Shown one piece after another: positions 13,750-27,356 of a DNA stretch of 64,000 nucleotides. Location: the NCBI RefSeq assembly GCF_036370855.1, contig NC_088099.1, forward strand, positions 138,673,017 to 138,737,016. The letters are read 5' to 3'. Numbering within the stretch: position 1 is the first letter of the stretch; every line of letters starts with the position of its first letter. This DNA is from Dromaius novaehollandiae (taxonomy: Eukaryota > Chordata > Aves > Casuariiformes > Dromaiidae). The notes under the pieces are model-generated. The model searched no databases and had not been told where the DNA came from. It saw nothing but the letters and a program-made list of their open reading frames with translations. A program made the translations under genes and the position numbers.

Positions 13750-16700
13750 AGCTGAAAAAAACCCCACTGAAACAGACAGTTGTACACCCCAGACATACTG
13801 ATAACCACAATACAACTGCTCTAGATTATAATTCATTGTCTCTTGCTGAGTCATTCCTTCCACTCACCAACAACTGACTGCAACTCACAGCTGGAAGTGT
13901 GTGATAAATCTTTCAGAATATACACTACCAGAATAATCTTATTCGTCATAAATTTTATAACACAAGTCTTTGCTATTTAGCTATTTCCATATAAGAAGAT
14001 CTCCAAAAGATCAAGAGTTATTTAAAAGAAACCAAATGTCTTATTGAAAAAAAAAAGTATTAAGCAACTGTTCCAAATTCAACAAGGAAACCCATGTTTT
14101 TTCCAATTTTCAAGGCATACTCATGAAAAAATGGTCTAGGAAATGTTTAATGAGAGAAAAATATTATATGCCTGTTCAAAACAGTTTTTTATATTCCAAG
14201 CTTATGCCCATATATAAGCATGTATATATATTTATGTCAAGAAGGAAGGAAAAATAAGGAATAGATTTCTTCTCTAGGAAATAATACAGATAATGGTATT
14301 TTCTTAGCTTCATAACCCTTTAGGTGATAACAGCTTACAAGACAAATCAACATCCTTCACTACAGAGAAAAAAAATCTAGCTTTGCCCCACTCTTGCCAT
14401 CTCCCCTCTGCCTCCCAACTTCCTTTTGGAGGGACAATGTCTGGCTGCTGCATTTCTGTGGGGTGACATACATGTTTATTACCTCCCCAAATTCACTTCC
14501 CTACAATAAATACGTAACTTCTAGCAACCTTAAAACACTGACTTTATGAAAAATGAACACATACAAGCATGACAAATGTTTGCATGACTTCACACAGTGC
14601 ATAAACCTTGTACCATAGGCAGGTACACAATTATGTACAGTAATGGGTCATCTTCTTTAACATATTATTAATTTACACCTTTATCAAAGCAAATATTTAA
14701 CTCGGAACAGAGCTCTATGGAATACTGAAATGAATTACAAGACATAATAGTAACTTTTTTTTAACGCTATCATATTTGTCCTCTAAATTTTCTCAAACAT
14801 TACAGTCACGGTAATATAAAAGTATTACCATGTTTTCCTGTGACTTCATTCAGAACTCACAAAACACAGTAGACAGGACAAAGTTTGTAGAAAGAATTAG
14901 TATCTACTACTAGATCAACTGATATATTTAGAAGAAGTTCCCCCCTCCTGCCCAGCCCTGCATACGCTGGCTCCAACCAAGAGCAGGTGCCACTTGCACA
15001 TGCACTGCACACTGGTGCCCACGTCCCCATGACAGCGTCCCTGCCAGCTCGGGCTGCCCCACTCTGGGCACAGTGTGTCAGCCCGACCCGGCCAGTATGG
15101 CTACTGCTGATAGGGGGTGTGCAAGGGCAAAACAGGTTCGCCTGTCGGGCTGTGGCCAAGCAGCCAGGGGCCAGAGGTGGCTGGAGCCCAGGAGGTTTCC
15201 TCTCTGTTCTCCACATGCTCTGTGCTTGGTCACCACTACTGCAGTGATGCTCTCTCACAGACCTGTCTCCACACCTCATCTGCTGCTGCTCTATGCCTGC
15301 ATAACCAGTTGCTCCATGCCTTCAGCCACATTTCCTCAGACTACCCCTCTCCCCTTCCACAAACTGCTGTCCTCAGCATTCGTGTATCTCTCTGCCATTT
15401 GCACCCTCTATTTTATTCCCTCTTTTCCCCAGCCTCGTTGCTGCTGCTTCCTTCCCTAAACCCAACCACACATACTGAAGTACAGATGAAATAAGAGGCA
15501 GGATCAAGAAGTTTTGATGGGAACTGGAAAGCTGTCAAGGGAAACATGTTGAACTTGAGCTGAACCGTGATGTGCTGGAGTTTCATGACAACGTGCATGT
15601 GAATGTAGTTGATTAATCCAGCATTTTTAGAACTCAGGCAAACGCAGGGGCAGACTTTGTTTTCTCACCCTGCACCTCCCCCATCTTTATTGTTTCAACT
15701 ATGGAAGCCTCTCAGACAGTATCTTTGAAACATAAGCTTACTACTGTATATAAAATGACATACTCAACAAGGGAACTGGGACTCTGGTTCTCTGTCGGGT
15801 ATGAAGAGTTTACAAACTTCGCCTCATTTGACAGGGCAGTGTGGATTTGTGCTCTTCCCTGTAGGCCACATGTATAGTTGCACATACAGCCACCTTAATC
15901 TACCACATACTGGCATTTTGACTGTTGCTTATGCTCTTCCATTTACAGAGAAGCAGAGGTTATTGCTGTCCTGTAGCCCTACCCCAGACAATGAATGTTT
16001 GCCAAGCTATTTCTTATTTCACAAAAACATGACTGCAGAATGGAAGATATTATTCACCCATAAAGTTTAAGTAAAGCTAAGGGGAAATCAACTCAGAGTG
16101 TGAATGGAAGCAAAACTGCCACCTGACTGGTTTATAACTGGCCTGGCTTGTTTTCATGTGGTCTTACTGGCTTCTGGTGACACTGAATCTGATAGTTTAC
16201 TCACATTAGCACTGACATGGAGCTATTGTACATACATGTTCAATTGTTTCTGTAGGTGGCTTCTTTGACAGCTGGCAACACAAAGCAGGAATAGTTTAAT
16301 CTACTGTCTTTATTCTGTATGGGAGTATTCACACGGTGTTTGACATACTTTAGTGTCGATTTGCTGCAAATTTTCTGATGGTGCCTGCAACAGCTAGCCA
16401 CCAGAAAATATAGGAAGAAAGAATACAGTACTCAGAAAAAAGAATGGAGTTAGTTGTCAGCTCTAAAGGCATGAAGGGTCCAAGTGAGAATAAGAATCAA
16501 AGATAAAGCTGCTGGGGATTTACGGCAGTCTAAATTTAAGTTGCATTAGATGAATTTCTAAAAATACTGAAGCTAGGTCTGCCAAAGTTAAATACGATTC
16601 TTGTTTTTGGGGGGAGTGAATGTTTGTATGTAGTTTATTAATAATTTGTAGAATGTTTTAAAGGTCAAAAACAGCATAAAAGCAATGTATTCGTAGCACT

Positions 16701-18229
16701 TGTGAAGTAAAGAGGGATCTTCGCAATATAAATAATTCTTTTTTCCATGGCAGCTACTAGAACATGCACACAAGATTCAGCGTATTTGCTCTGCTGAAAA
16801 CACTAGGTGGAAAACATACTAGCTTTCTGTATCACAAAATCCTAGTTATTTCTGAAAGTTAATTGAAATAATTGACCAATTATTGTGAACACGAAGCTTG
16901 AGTAGGCCCATGGAAGGCACTGTCAGTTGCACGTAACTGTCAGAGTGCTTAGAGTTAAATGAAAAAGAAATAAAAAGTCAGTCTGAAAGTGAAGTTGTTG
17001 AACAGTTATAAGGAAACTACTCTGTAAAACCTACAAAGGCAGCAACCACATTTTCTTGTGTAGGAAGCTTTCTTATAGCAAGCAGTTAGTTCATAGTAGC
17101 AACTATGATATAAAAACCTAGGGAAGTAAGGCACATGTGTTTTTCATGGGATGTTTTTTTAGGTAAATTCAGCTACATATTGACTCTCATCTGTAGCTAA
17201 TAGCACCTGCTCATCTAATCATCTGTAGGAATTTGGAGTGAGGTAGCTAACAAACATTAATTACTCCATGGTAGAAGCCAGCCTTTTCTGGTAGGGATGA
17301 CAAAACATATATTTAGAACAGGCAATCCTGAATAACTTCCTGGTTGGTCTGCATTGATTTTAAGGCTAAGGGTGATGCATTCTCATGACCTTTTATTCCT
17401 CTGAGAGCTGAAGTAGTTGAAATTTTACTAGCAGAATATTCAGCAAATGGAACACTTGTGAGCTACTGAAAGGTATTAGCTTTTGCCACCTGAAAATCTG
17501 CTCAGCTTTTGCTCAAGGTAAGTTTTTGAATCTCTATCTTCCTTCTTTTACTTTTGGGGGAGAAAAAGGTTCAGTAACATGAAAAGGTAATAGAATTACA
17601 AAAGTTCTGGAGATGGGTTAACCTTACACCTTTCAGGGACACCAAGGCAGCGAGAAGAGAACAGAGAGCTGCATTAGCTTAGTTGCCTGCACAGTTTCAC
17701 CAGCCCTTCTGGCAAAACAGACTGAAGGTGAATTTTCCCATCCTCTAGTAAAACTGCCATTTCTGGCTACACAGTTAATAAAGTTAGTCTGATAATATGG
17801 TGCTGAAGGTTCAGACGTCAAGCTTTTTTGTTAGTGTAAGACAAGTTTTTACAAACAAACCTGAAATTCTATAGTCTTTTTAAGCAAAAAAGGAAAGTAA
17901 CATATAAAACTATATTGTAAATTCAAATTATTTAAGAGTCATACTCTCAAATGCTACTGACTACCAGAAATATGGCTGTGAGATCAGTTGTGCCCTCCTT
18001 AAACATGGGTCTGTATGTATATTTATATTCAACTTCCATCCTCAGAGTAGTGCTAAGAGAATGTGCAAACATGAACCTAAGCATGAATTTACATTTCAAA
18101 AATATGTTTAGTTTTACCTAGAGGTATATGCTGAGCTGTTGTTATTTCTATTCAAGGCCATCACATTTGGGAAACCCAGAACAAAATCTGCTTTTTGCAA
18201 CATTCGCTTCCTCCAAAAGGTACAGCAGG
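13750..18229. other. Intergenic stretch with a GC-rich patch at 14.94-15.48 kb
   Basis: Mostly AT-rich. From about 14940 to 15480 the composition becomes GC-rich and open frames overlap on both strands (140 codons minus at 14857-15279; 86 to 128 codons plus at 14987-15494). None resembles a known protein, and the overlap suggests a stop-poor composition effect. The patch is C-rich on the plus strand with repeated CTGC words, perhaps an unclassified old repeat. The rest holds nothing I can name. Confidence 0.4.
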
Positions 18230-18790
18230 TCACTCTCACCACCAGAACCGAGCGTCGTGAAGCCGTGCTGTGTGGCCGCAGTTTATTTTCAAGACTTACC
18301 CACCATCCCGCAGTTAATGTCAAGGGCCGGGACGCCGCCTCGCTGCGTGACTTGTTCATAGCCCCACGTTAAGACGGGTGCTGCCGAGAACGCCATTTGC
18401 GGTGCGGCCGTTGGGGGCCGAAGGTGCACGCGCTGCCGGAGAAGTTTCTAGCCCACGGTGGGGAGGGAGGACGGCGGCCGATCCCGTTTGGAGGGGGTGG
18501 TTCAGGCCTGGGGCAAGTTGTGTGGCGTCTGCCGGCAACGCGGCCCAAAGCCCTACACTGCAGACGCAGAGCAGGGAGGAGAGGTTAATCTGCAGCCCTT
18601 CTGTAGCTTCTTGCTGCGAGGTTTCCCGTTCGTGGTGTTTGTTCTGGTTGCTGGTTTCCCGAAGTCTGGCTTTTTGAGGTTTTGGGTGCTTGTTTTAGGG
18701 TGAAGGTGCGGATGGATCCTTTGAGGGCTCTGGCGGTGGGTGCTGCTTAGCGGAGGGGATGGCTTTGGAGGCTCTTAGGTATCGCTCTAA
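18230..18790. promoter_or_regulatory. Orphan CpG island, probable promoter
   Basis: A second CpG-rich block stands alone in the intergenic space, about 9 kb from the UBE2V2 island and 15 kb from the MCM4 3' end. It includes AACGCCATTTGCGG near 18389, whose reverse complement contains CAAATGGCG, a YY1-type core, and many CG words between 18240 and 18560. No recognised gene starts here. An unannotated non-coding transcript running right (see the candidate exon at 18911), or an enhancer-like island, are the likeliest readings. Confidence 0.55.
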
Positions 18791-21700
18791 TTGCTACAGT
18801 AGTGGTATGAATCAGGCCTCAACTCCCCTCCAAGCACTTCTAACACATTCCTAAAACACCGCTCTTACTTTGTATTATTAAAAGCCTAATAGCTGTTGTT
18901 TTCTTTTCAGATGTTGTTCAGTTGAAGTTCATTCAGAATGTATCACTGCATGCCAGAAACAAATGGAAGGACTGAATTGGAGAATAACTCAGGTTGAAGA
19001 ACTTGCTGAAGTGGGTGCTAATTTAAACTTACTGTATTTTTAATTCAGTTTGGTTATGATGTTTTTTGTGCCTTACCTGTGCATTGTGCAGTCTAGTTAA
19101 GTAGCTTCATCAGTGAATGCAGCTCATACTCACGGGGATGGTTTCTCTGTTTAAATTCTGGAATGACAGTGGTGTATATAGTCAATGAAGACAAGCGCTA
19201 GGATTTTCAAGTGGACCTAAGTAAATAGATGCTAAATATACTATGAATGCCACGGAGTTCTGTGTGCCTTACACCCTTAATCTCTGAATGCAGCAGCCAA
19301 GCATTTTTCAGATCATTCTATATAACCAGTTCTTCTAGTCTTTTTCTCTCTCCTTTTTGTGTGTGTGTGTCGGGGGGAAATTATTCTTCTCAAAACTACT
19401 TTAATATACTGGAGAAATTATCATTTACTGGTGAGTAGATGGTTTTGTTCCTTAGTAAAATCCACGGGAGGGGGAGCCCAAGAAGCAGGAATCCTCATAA
19501 GGATTTTTTTTTTCTCCCACTAATGCATCCAACAGAAGATTAGGCCATTAGCCTCACAGTGAGACCTGCAGTTCCAATTTGCATGTTCAGAGATCCTCAC
19601 TAGGTACAGCTGGTTCAGAAATAGATTGTGCAGAAATTATGAGTCTCAGTGTGCATCCTTCCATTAAATTCTGTTGTGTTTTTGTGCAGTGAGGGTGAGG
19701 CACTGGCAGAATCTTTGTCTTCTGGGAATGTGGCAAAAAGAGAGTTAAGTTTGATAATCTGCAAGACTTGTTTTTGTGATGTTACAGAGCCACAGTACAT
19801 AAGATGTATTAAAATTATATAAAATATGGTTAAAATCCAGCCCCCCACTTTTTCCTTGGGGAAGGTTTTATAGACAGAGGGTGCTGCCTGAGTACCTTTC
19901 CTGCTGTACTTATAATTAAGTTGAACACAAACAGGAGCTGCTGTTGGCCTCTACCTGTGTGTGAAAGACAGGAACAAGCTTAGGGACATTCCTCCTGCTC
20001 TGCAGTCTAATATTTTTTTAAAGGATGAGTGTCATCACCAATATTCCAGTGCACTGGTATACCAGACACTGGTACTGTGTCTGTCGTGGTGCCAGCAAAG
20101 TAAACTAAATCTGACTTATATTAAATGGAAAATTTTTATACAGCAGTGTCTTTGTTCTTCTATTGTACTAAAAAAAAAAAAAAAAACCTTTCATGAAAAG
20201 GTAATACAGCCTGATACTTTCTAATAAACCTTCACTCTCTGATTTTGTGACTTTTGGTTGTGGCTAAGAACTGCAGAGCACTCCCACAGGCATTCTTATT
20301 GAATTATATTATGTCACACCAAGAACTATATACACGGAGGACGACTTAGGATATATTTCTTAAATATTTGGCTTAGCAAAATCTTTTGAAAATTTATATT
20401 GGCTGGTTTATTTCATGAGTGCAAATATAACCCTAGTTATAAAAAAGCAAATATTCATCTTCGAGTAATAACCTAGATGCCCTGCAAAGACTAGGATTTA
20501 GTTATTGTGCTTCCTGAAATCACCAAGTTCTTGGATAGGATCTTGAGAGAGTTGAAGGTTCCCTACATGCCAGTGTGATCCGTGTATCTTAAAGAATGTC
20601 AGGCAAATCAAGAAAGAAACTTTAATAGAGTTTTTTTCCTAAGTTATTTAATAAGTGTAATTCCACAGATTCTTTTCTTCTGGAAGCAATAATGTACTAT
20701 ATTTGAAAGATTAAATAAAAGTTCACAATTTTTTTTGCCTTTTTTCCTTAGAATCAAAGCAGGTAAAAATGCCAAACTATTACAAGATTTCTGAAGGATT
20801 CTGTTCTCCTTTTTTAAGGAAAGAGAAATACAGTCCTCCAAGATCCCTTTTCATAGGATTTTAGCAGAGTGAATTGTTTGTCATTCCGTTACTGGCTGCT
20901 ATTTCTTTTTATGCATTTCACGCTTATTTTCTGACAGATTAATGAAGAGTCAGCTGACCACTGATTAATAACACAAATTGCAATAGTTGCAGATGCTCTG
21001 CATCAGCAGCTATTTGGGCAAATGTAAGTGTTTTGGATATAGCTTGGATCCTCCAGGTTAAATGACAAGATAGAGAGCAAGGTTGTAAGAGGCTGGAACA
21101 CATAATGCATGTTGATATTTGATTCTTGTGCAGATCAGAGTATGTATGTCAGTCATTTTAGGCCAACAAATCTTTATGTTCCAGTTCTAGCAAAGTAGAT
21201 CTCATTATGTTTCATGATTTCACGCAAATGTAAATTAGAAATAAAGTAAACTAGAGTTACTTTTTTTTTTAATGCCACTTTCAAATAAAGACTAACCCTT
21301 TAACTTCAAGTAACAGGAAACACTGGAGACCCATTTTACTTAATGTTCTCCGACTCTTACCTTCCAAAGCTGCAGGCTGCTGCCAGTGCTGTTTCATTAT
21401 AACGATGAATTGCTTTTATGTTTATATGTACATATTTCTGATAAATGTGTATCATATATACATGTTGCACCTATATGTGTGACTGTACTATCAGATAATG
21501 TGAAGTATTATTTTTCTCTCCCAAAACAACAGTGCTTATTATTAAGGAAATCAAATAAGCATGCAGACTACAGTAGGGATATGAAATACCCTCCCTTATT
21601 GTGTGTTCTACAGAAACCTTTACCAGTTGAGTTCATTATTATTCAAGAGAGCCATCCTTAAGAGTTAGCCAGTCTTTTGTGTACTAGTTTTAACAGGTGA

Positions 21701-22920
21701 CTATGTTCATATTACTGATTTTTCTACCTGTTACACCTTGATAAGAAGTTTAATTTGATTTAATCAATATGACATGAAAAGACTTTGTTTTTTTTTCTTC
21801 TTTACCAAAGGAAAGACTTTATGAGCAGGTTAGGAAACCATTAGAGCTGTTGGAGAGTCAAATAGAAATTCTCTGTTTTCTAAAGTTTTGCTTTTGGCTT
21901 ACTTACAGGTTTTAAAATTTTCCCATTTTAAAATTTATATACACAGAATATATTTTAAAGTTTTACCTTTATTGTGCCTTAAGCCTAAGTGTTCTCTGTT
22001 GGCTAGTTTAATTTATCTTCATATATTAAAATTAACTCACCTGTTTCTTAAATAATCACGTCATCTTTTTATTTGAAGCTCAGAAGTACCAACAACATGG
22101 GCAGGGCAGGGAAGTTGTTGTTGCTGTTCTGAAGAAAACTAGCAAACCAGTGGGGAGGTAAGCTGGAACATACTTCCAGAAAATTCTCCAGTAATCAGAA
22201 TGGCTCTATGTTTGGGGTTTGCATAAACTGTGATCTGTGCAGGATTTTAGTGTAAAGCAGAGATACCTTTTGCAATGCTCTGTTTGTCAGAGAGCATTTT
22301 TGTGCTTTGTGTGATTTTAGGCTCAGAACTCCATTGCCCCAAGAGTCTATTTAAGTGGTCAAGAACAGCCAGACTTGAAGAACACCACTGTTATATTATG
22401 TAGTCAAATCTATTACATTGTGAACTGTGGAAATGGATAAAGTCACTTGGCTGATTCTCTTCCACCTAGGGATTATAAATAGGAAAAATCTATTTTAGAA
22501 ACATAAAACCACATTTCTCTGAAGTCATAATTGTTTGCTGCACACATAAATCTACCATTGCTTGGAAACGCAGACCTTCTGTTTTTCAGATGCAGCTCAG
22601 CTGGATAAAATATGCTGTTAAATCAAGGAGTCCAGGTTTCAAATTAGGCAAAATTCCCACTAAGTCTGTCAAAAGCAGTTTGTTTAAGAAAGACCTAATT
22701 GTTTCTGCAGTTCACTGGTAAGTTGTGTTCTGTTATTGACAAAATTACTGAATTTACTGGGCTCTGACTGCCTGGCTGCCAGTGTGATTTTTTTAGGTAA
22801 AAGGTTGTATTTGTGCTTAAGACAGCAGATCAAATTTCAGTATGGTTTCTAATGAGTTAGTCTATCAATGAGGAACACAAAATTACTGAGTCACAGTAAG
22901 GTCAGTTTATTTTCTAATAG
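18791..22920. other. Intergenic stretch, AT-rich
   Basis: Apart from the candidate exon at 18911, I recognise no gene, RNA gene or transposable element up to the tRNA at 22921. It contains an A18 run near 20168 and several T runs. Open frames are short and unrelated to known proteins. Confidence 0.45.
18911..19010 (+). other. Candidate exon downstream of the orphan CpG island
   Basis: Position 18911 follows a strong acceptor, a run of Ts and Cs ending TTTTCTTTTCAG. One frame stays open for about 40 codons, beginning C-C-S-V-E-V-H-S-E-C, but there is no recognisable domain. No strong donor ends the exon; GAA|GTGGGT near 19010 and CAG|GTTGAA near 18991 are weak. A possible first-exon donor is AGG|GTGAAG near 18700. 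It may be part of a lncRNA or an orphan gene, or chance. Confidence 0.25.
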
Positions 22921-22993
22921 GGGGAATTAGCTCAAATGGTAGAGCGCTCGCTTAGCATGCGAGAGGTAGCGGGATCGATGCCCGCATTCTCCA
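22921..22993 (+). tRNA. tRNA-Ala (anticodon AGC), intact copy 2
   Basis: The same 73-base sequence as the copy at 13677, here on the plus strand: complete cloverleaf, AGC anticodon, G3:U70 and intact A and B boxes. The nearest downstream T run is weak: only TTT follows at once, then CTCTTTATTATT about 20 bases on, with a solid TTTTTT at about 40 bases. Termination may therefore be leakier than at the other copies. With the copy at 24004 it forms a perfect 73-bp inverted repeat. Confidence 0.96.
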
Positions 22994-24003
22994 TTTGCTA
23001 CTTGCAAGTGTGTCTCTTTATTATTGCCATTGTGAATAGTACTTTTTTCAGTTAATACTTCAAACTTTTTTCTTCCTGGTTTGGGAAAGAGTTTTGTAAA
23101 TTTCTGTTTTATGTAAAATTGTTATAACTGTCTGCACAAAAAGGAAGTACAATTTCTGTTGATGGGTTTTAACAATGAATTAAAAGCACACTTAACAGGT
23201 TGCACTGTTTCTTCAGATTTTTTTTTAGTTGTGATACAATTTCAGGCTCTATGTATTTCCTTATGGTCTTTCTTTTTTAATTTAGATGCATTTTTTTCTA
23301 TAGCAGTTTTATAAGGATATAAAATGAACGAATTTTAAGAAGCACATGCATGATATGATTTATTTAAGTAGCTGATCAAAGATAAGCATCTTTTTTTTAA
23401 GTGCAAATTATTTTTTTTTACAAGGGTTGAGGGAGAAATTGAAGTTGTCAGATGTTTGAAAGAGAAAGGCAGTGCAGGTGATCTGAGGCAGAAAAGAGTA
23501 GGAGCTAATGTCAGAAAATCATTCTGTAAAATATAATGGAAGATTAACATCTGTAGAGATTGAGGTTAGGAAGAAGTGTATCATGCCTTGGTAGAAAAGC
23601 AGGTGCAAGGTAGCTGGAAAGATGGTGATTCTAAATCAGTGAGCTAATGATCATATAGATACTTCTACATACTTCTGCATCTTTTCATAGGAGACTTCAT
23701 TAAATATTCACAGAATTAAAATCTAAAAAAGGAGGGGAAAAAAACTGTTAATGCAAATGTGAGGGACACAAGTGAACTTATTTCCTGTGTTACACATTGA
23801 CATTATTGGTATTAGATGCTTTTGTGAAGAAATAATTTTTCAGCTCATGAGTGCAGTCTACCAATTGAGATTATTTTTTCCTGATCTATTTGCCTTATGA
23901 AATTTTATGTATTAATAGCTATATATTTTCTTTCACAAACCTGAACAATGTACGGAAGAAAATCTATAGTTTTTTTTTTCTCTCTTCAGTCTTCTCAAAA
24001 GAC
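22994..24003. other. Spacer between the inverted tRNA-Ala pair
   Basis: About 1 kb of AT-rich DNA separates two convergent tRNA genes of identical sequence. I see no ORF of note and no transposon. Confidence 0.5.
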
Positions 24004-24076
24004 TGGAGAATGCGGGCATCGATCCCGCTACCTCTCGCATGCTAAGCGAGCGCTCTACCATTTGAGCTAATTCCCC
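24004..24076 (-). tRNA. tRNA-Ala (anticodon AGC), intact copy 3
   Basis: Minus-strand copy identical over 73 bases to those at 13677 and 22921. All stems pair, the anticodon is AGC and G3:U70 is kept. A TTTT terminator begins 4 bases after the discriminator base. The 5' flank is AT-rich and unlike that of the other copies, so the family looks like isolated units rather than one recent tandem block. Confidence 0.96.
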
Positions 24077-27000
24077 TAATGTATTAGCAGAAAAGGTGGA
24101 TATATTTCTGCTGAATCACAGTTCAGCTGCTTGAGATGTAATTATTTTCCTTTGCTGAATCAATCTGTGTATTCAGTAACAGTGAATCATCTGTGTGGAA
24201 ATCATCATGTGAAAAGCCTGTTAGCATGAAAGCCAGAGTACTCACTTGACTTATGAGAAGCAGTGGTATCAATACACTTTCTGGTATGTTATTTTGATAA
24301 AATAATACTTACAGAATAAAGCCTCCCATTCATGTAGGAAGGGGAGAGGGAGAACTAGTAGCAGTTTTATCTCTGTTACAATGCAGAGTCCAAGAGGCTT
24401 GTAGATCTAGAAGAAATACTGTTAGAAGTTATTGAAGGTCAATGAGGTGTTGTTCTTCCCCTTGTTTTTCAAGTGTTCTTATTTTCTTTTCCAACTTATT
24501 TTTCCCTTACTAGTGTTAATTATTTGTATATGAATTATAAATATAGTGGTCTAAAAGCTAGTGGTTATCATAGTTTGTGGAAAGAAGCCATTTTTGTCAT
24601 ACTTTTCTAAATTATATTTGAAGTATGTCAATGTTTTTGTGCAGAGTTGGAAAATTAAGTTCAAATCTTAAATATATGGGGTTCACCCTAAAAACATTTC
24701 AGAAATATAAACAGTCAAGTGTAGTCATACTAAATAAGTTCTTGGTGAATTATTTAGGAAGAATGCTATTACCATTTTTGTGAAAGGCTATAGAAGTAAA
24801 ATGCAATACAACCTTGGCTCATCAGGATCACGTACTATTAATCCTGTCTTACTTGGCAGTAAGAAGCATATTGGCAGATGTGTGCTCCCAGGGCCTTAAA
24901 TTTAAAGGAATGCTTTCAGAATTTCAAGAAGGAAAATGTAGGTTACAGTGAGAATGGTCACACCAATTATATCATTAAACAGCAAAGGCAATAGAAATGA
25001 TATCATCAAAGCTTTCTCACTTGCTGTTTAAATGAAAAACCTTAGTTATTGTTATATTATTGCATGTTTTACTTTACTACCATATATACACTAGCAATTT
25101 TCTCTAACGACTTTAGCTTACTTTCAAAAGAAAGTGAATTGTGAAACTAAGTAGCAGCTAACTATAACTTGTCTAATGCAAGATAGTGCTTCATACCCAG
25201 TGCAGTCTAGAGTCAGGCCAGGACATGGAACTAAAACTGCTTTACTATCACTGCAGAACATTCTCTTGTAATTAAAGTGTTTTCCTGCATTACCTCAATC
25301 TCTGAAAGGCAATAAAGATTTATTCTTACCCATCTTTGCAGTATCTTGTAACTGACTGTATCTATCCCACTTCAATAAAAAAGAAAGGGAAAACAGAAAT
25401 ACGCAAGAGTGGTTAGAGTCCTTCTCACAGGTATACGTCTTAGGCCCAGTGATGGTCCACTGCACATCTACAGATAAGATCTCTCCCATACAGAATTTCA
25501 CAAGATTCAATTTTTTCAGTTTTCTTCACCTGACCTGTGCAACCTCAGTCACTGTTAAAATGGTAGATTACCTCTCCCTATTTTTCATTCCCAAATCTCA
25601 CTCCACTGTCACTGAAATGGACTAATGGTTGGAAAGTTCATCTTGCAGAAGAACAGTTTATTTGATGCTAGTCAGATAAAGATGGAGGAAGACCTCTGTT
25701 TCCATGGTGCTGTTTCCATTGATAGAGATGTGTGTATTTCATTAAATTGACAGTCCTTTGGCTTAGTGATCTTGAATTCGTTGTGATGGCTAAGTTTTTG
25801 CATACCTTGATAAGTAAAATTTTCTTTCCTTCTCTTGGTTAGGAGACCTTTCTTACTTACCTGACTGAAAATAACCTGGCCTTTTAAATTCCTGTTTTTT
25901 GATCTGTCTGCTGGACTTCAGCTGTGAAGGTTTTGTGTCCAGGTACTCTAACATTGCAGTGATACGCATTAATGTATCTCCTTGGCAACACTAATACAAA
26001 CTGATTAAAAACTAATATAATCAGATTTGACTTTTGCTTTCTAGACTGTCTTCTCAGGGTACACTAAGGTAAATGCAGGTCTTGTATTTCATCAGCTGTT
26101 CCATTGCATTGTCTGTGATTTGACTTCCCTCCATACAGAAGAATTAGCTGCCCTTATCAAAGAAGATGATAAATCTAGTGCAAGTTTGGTGGCATTGAAA
26201 GGCTGACGGCCTTGCCATGCAAGCTGGCATGAAGTGCCTTACATTATCTTGGGAGTGTACAGGAAGCCCTTATTTGACTTTTAACTTGTAAGTTCAGAAA
26301 CATGCCAGCTTTCTACCTCCCTCACATCTACCCCTGTTACAAACTTGAGGAAAATGGGGACTTTTTTTTTTTTTTTGGGGGGGGGGTCCATTCTAAGCTA
26401 TTTGCATGAATTTGAAAATTAGTGAAGGATTGATGGTTAGATGCTTGTTAAACTGCATATTTGTATGTACTGTAGAAGGTTGCTGCCTGTTTTTGTCATT
26501 TTTGTGAGGGTTCTCTGGGAATGCTTCCTGCCTAGGAAAAACTTTCATTTACCTACATATGCACATACAGTGGATTTTATCCTGGTACATGTAGATGGAG
26601 AAGAATGTCACTGGTATGATATGAAAATTGATGCAGTGGTAAGTATGGTAGAAAACTTCCAGAAAGAGTAACAAGTAGTAAATAGCTTTACACGTACTCT
26701 TTTATGGAAGCCTTAGAGTAAATATTGGGAGGAGGAACAAGCATCGCCTGCTGGCTCTTTCTGTTAAAGTAAGGAAAGAAGAAATAAGTAAGTTTTACTG
26801 TAACTATGGATAAGACTCTTATCATGATGGTGTCAGTCATGAACACTGCATCAGCATGCACTATTCTACCTTAAACTATATTTACAAGTATAAACATATT
26901 ACCGCATTTTATAGGAAACATACATGTTTTGTGCAGTTTCATGTCATAAAACTGTTTTTACTCACTTTGTACTCCCTAAATTTCCTCTTTTGTAGTCCTG

Positions 27001-27356
27001 ACTTAAAGATTGATAATATTTTTTGTTGACTTTAACCTAGTAAAACATTAAATTTCTTGGAAAAATTCAGCTTCTTCACTTTTTTTTGTCATTGCTTTGG
27101 GGAAGAATAAGCCAGCTCCCTTGTATTAAGGGTTTCCATTTCTCTTGTATTGTACCTTCCTTATCCCTGTCGTCTCTGACAAAAAAATAATAGACAAGCT
27201 CAAGATCATATGGGGGATTAGTATGTGTAGAAAATGTTCTGAGTGGAGCCTTTGAGTTAATACCCATGTTAAAGGGGTGGAATTAGCAAAGGCCATTTAC
27301 TTTTGTAATTATTAAAATCTATGGTTACAGGACAAAGGGCAAATAATGGTGATGCA
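24077..27356. other. Intergenic stretch, AT-rich
   Basis: No gene or transposon recognised. A T15-G10 run lies at 26362-26386. Confidence 0.45.

Noticed and set aside
13573-13863. 96-codon minus-strand ORF containing AQMVERSLSMREVAGSMPAF
   Set aside because: It is the translation of the tRNA-Ala gene at 13677, a well-known false protein motif, with no other support.
18114-18703. Overlapping ORFs of 60-99 codons in the orphan CpG island
   Set aside because: Open frames on both strands with no recognisable domain, expected from the GC content.
26362-26386. T15-G10 junction as a structural element
   Set aside because: A simple homopolymer junction with no neighbouring feature.
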